Source of the DNA: Aliivibrio fischeri ATCC 7744 = JCM 18803 = DSM 507
GTDB lineage: Bacteria; Pseudomonadota; Gammaproteobacteria; Enterobacterales; Vibrionaceae
Direction: 5' to 3'
DNA: 64,000 nucleotides
Assembly (NCBI RefSeq): GCF_023983475.1
Contig: NZ_CP092713.1
Location: 1,178,001 to 1,242,000 of the forward strand
Under the pieces are notes generated by a model that saw nothing but the letters and a program-made list of their open reading frames with translations, was not told the DNA's origin and did no database searches. Positions 63,985-64,000 of this stretch are shown one piece after another. Numbering within the stretch: the stretch's first letter is position 1; each line of letters starts with the position of its first letter. A program made the translations under genes and the position numbers.

Positions 63985-64000
63985 TTATATAAAATCTTTA

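Overview
The window looks like chromosomal DNA of a low-GC Vibrionaceae, most likely an Aliivibrio (the Vibrio fischeri / salmonicida / wodanis / logei group). The reasons are its AT-rich coding style, Vibrionaceae-type small families (DUF3010, DUF3069, DUF2960, CsiV, a PilZ protein next to mfd, an Omp_AT-type barrel) and the order lolCDE - PilZ gene - mfd - csiV, which I recall from Vibrio cholerae. The species is inferred from gene content only. I see no rRNA, tRNA, CRISPR array, prophage or replication origin.

Layout. 0-9.3 kb is surface and signalling: a giant DUF11-type repeat protein running off the left edge, an EAL c-di-GMP phosphodiesterase, and a LruC/GEVED secreted protein with a small lipoprotein. 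9.4-18.8 kb holds housekeeping genes: the ribosome GTPase YlqF/RbgA, the zinc-GTPase YeiR, an ABC exporter, an outer-membrane barrel, the Na+/glutamate symporter GltS, a membrane HD-GYP sensor and two small conserved proteins. 18.8-24.4 kb is accessory: a 37-residue TTG-start lipoprotein found by hand, a CreA-type lipoprotein, an M64-like metallopeptidase lipoprotein with a 41-codon frame behind it, a decayed second creA, and an OmpA-like lipoprotein.

24.6-39.5 kb: DUF3069, DUF2960, ravA-viaA, ltaE, mlc, queE, then pykA split by an IS3-family element, nagZ and anmK (peptidoglycan recycling, divergent), an orphan ferric-siderophore reductase, a porin and an RRM protein. 39.6-50.3 kb: two tandem RluA-type pseudouridine synthases with long N-terminal extensions, a solitary RodA paralogue, a second gltS, a dedA gene, and the zwf-pgl-gnd operon. 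50.4-54.2 kb: a tightly coupled operon of a TackOD1-like zinc-ribbon/degenerate-GGDEF protein, a family 2 polysaccharide synthase and a HlyD-type protein; this is the best candidate for an under-described system. A second copy of the same IS lies just upstream of it. 55.6-64 kb: lolCDE, the PilZ protein, mfd and csiV.

The clearest molecular events are these. pykA is interrupted by a 1310-bp IS flanked by a 3-bp duplication; removing the IS and one duplication restores a 481-codon frame. Two direct copies of that IS bracket about 20.5 kb. A creA remnant lies on the far side of the M64 peptidase gene. An upstream block of about 75 bp is shared by gltS2 and dedA.
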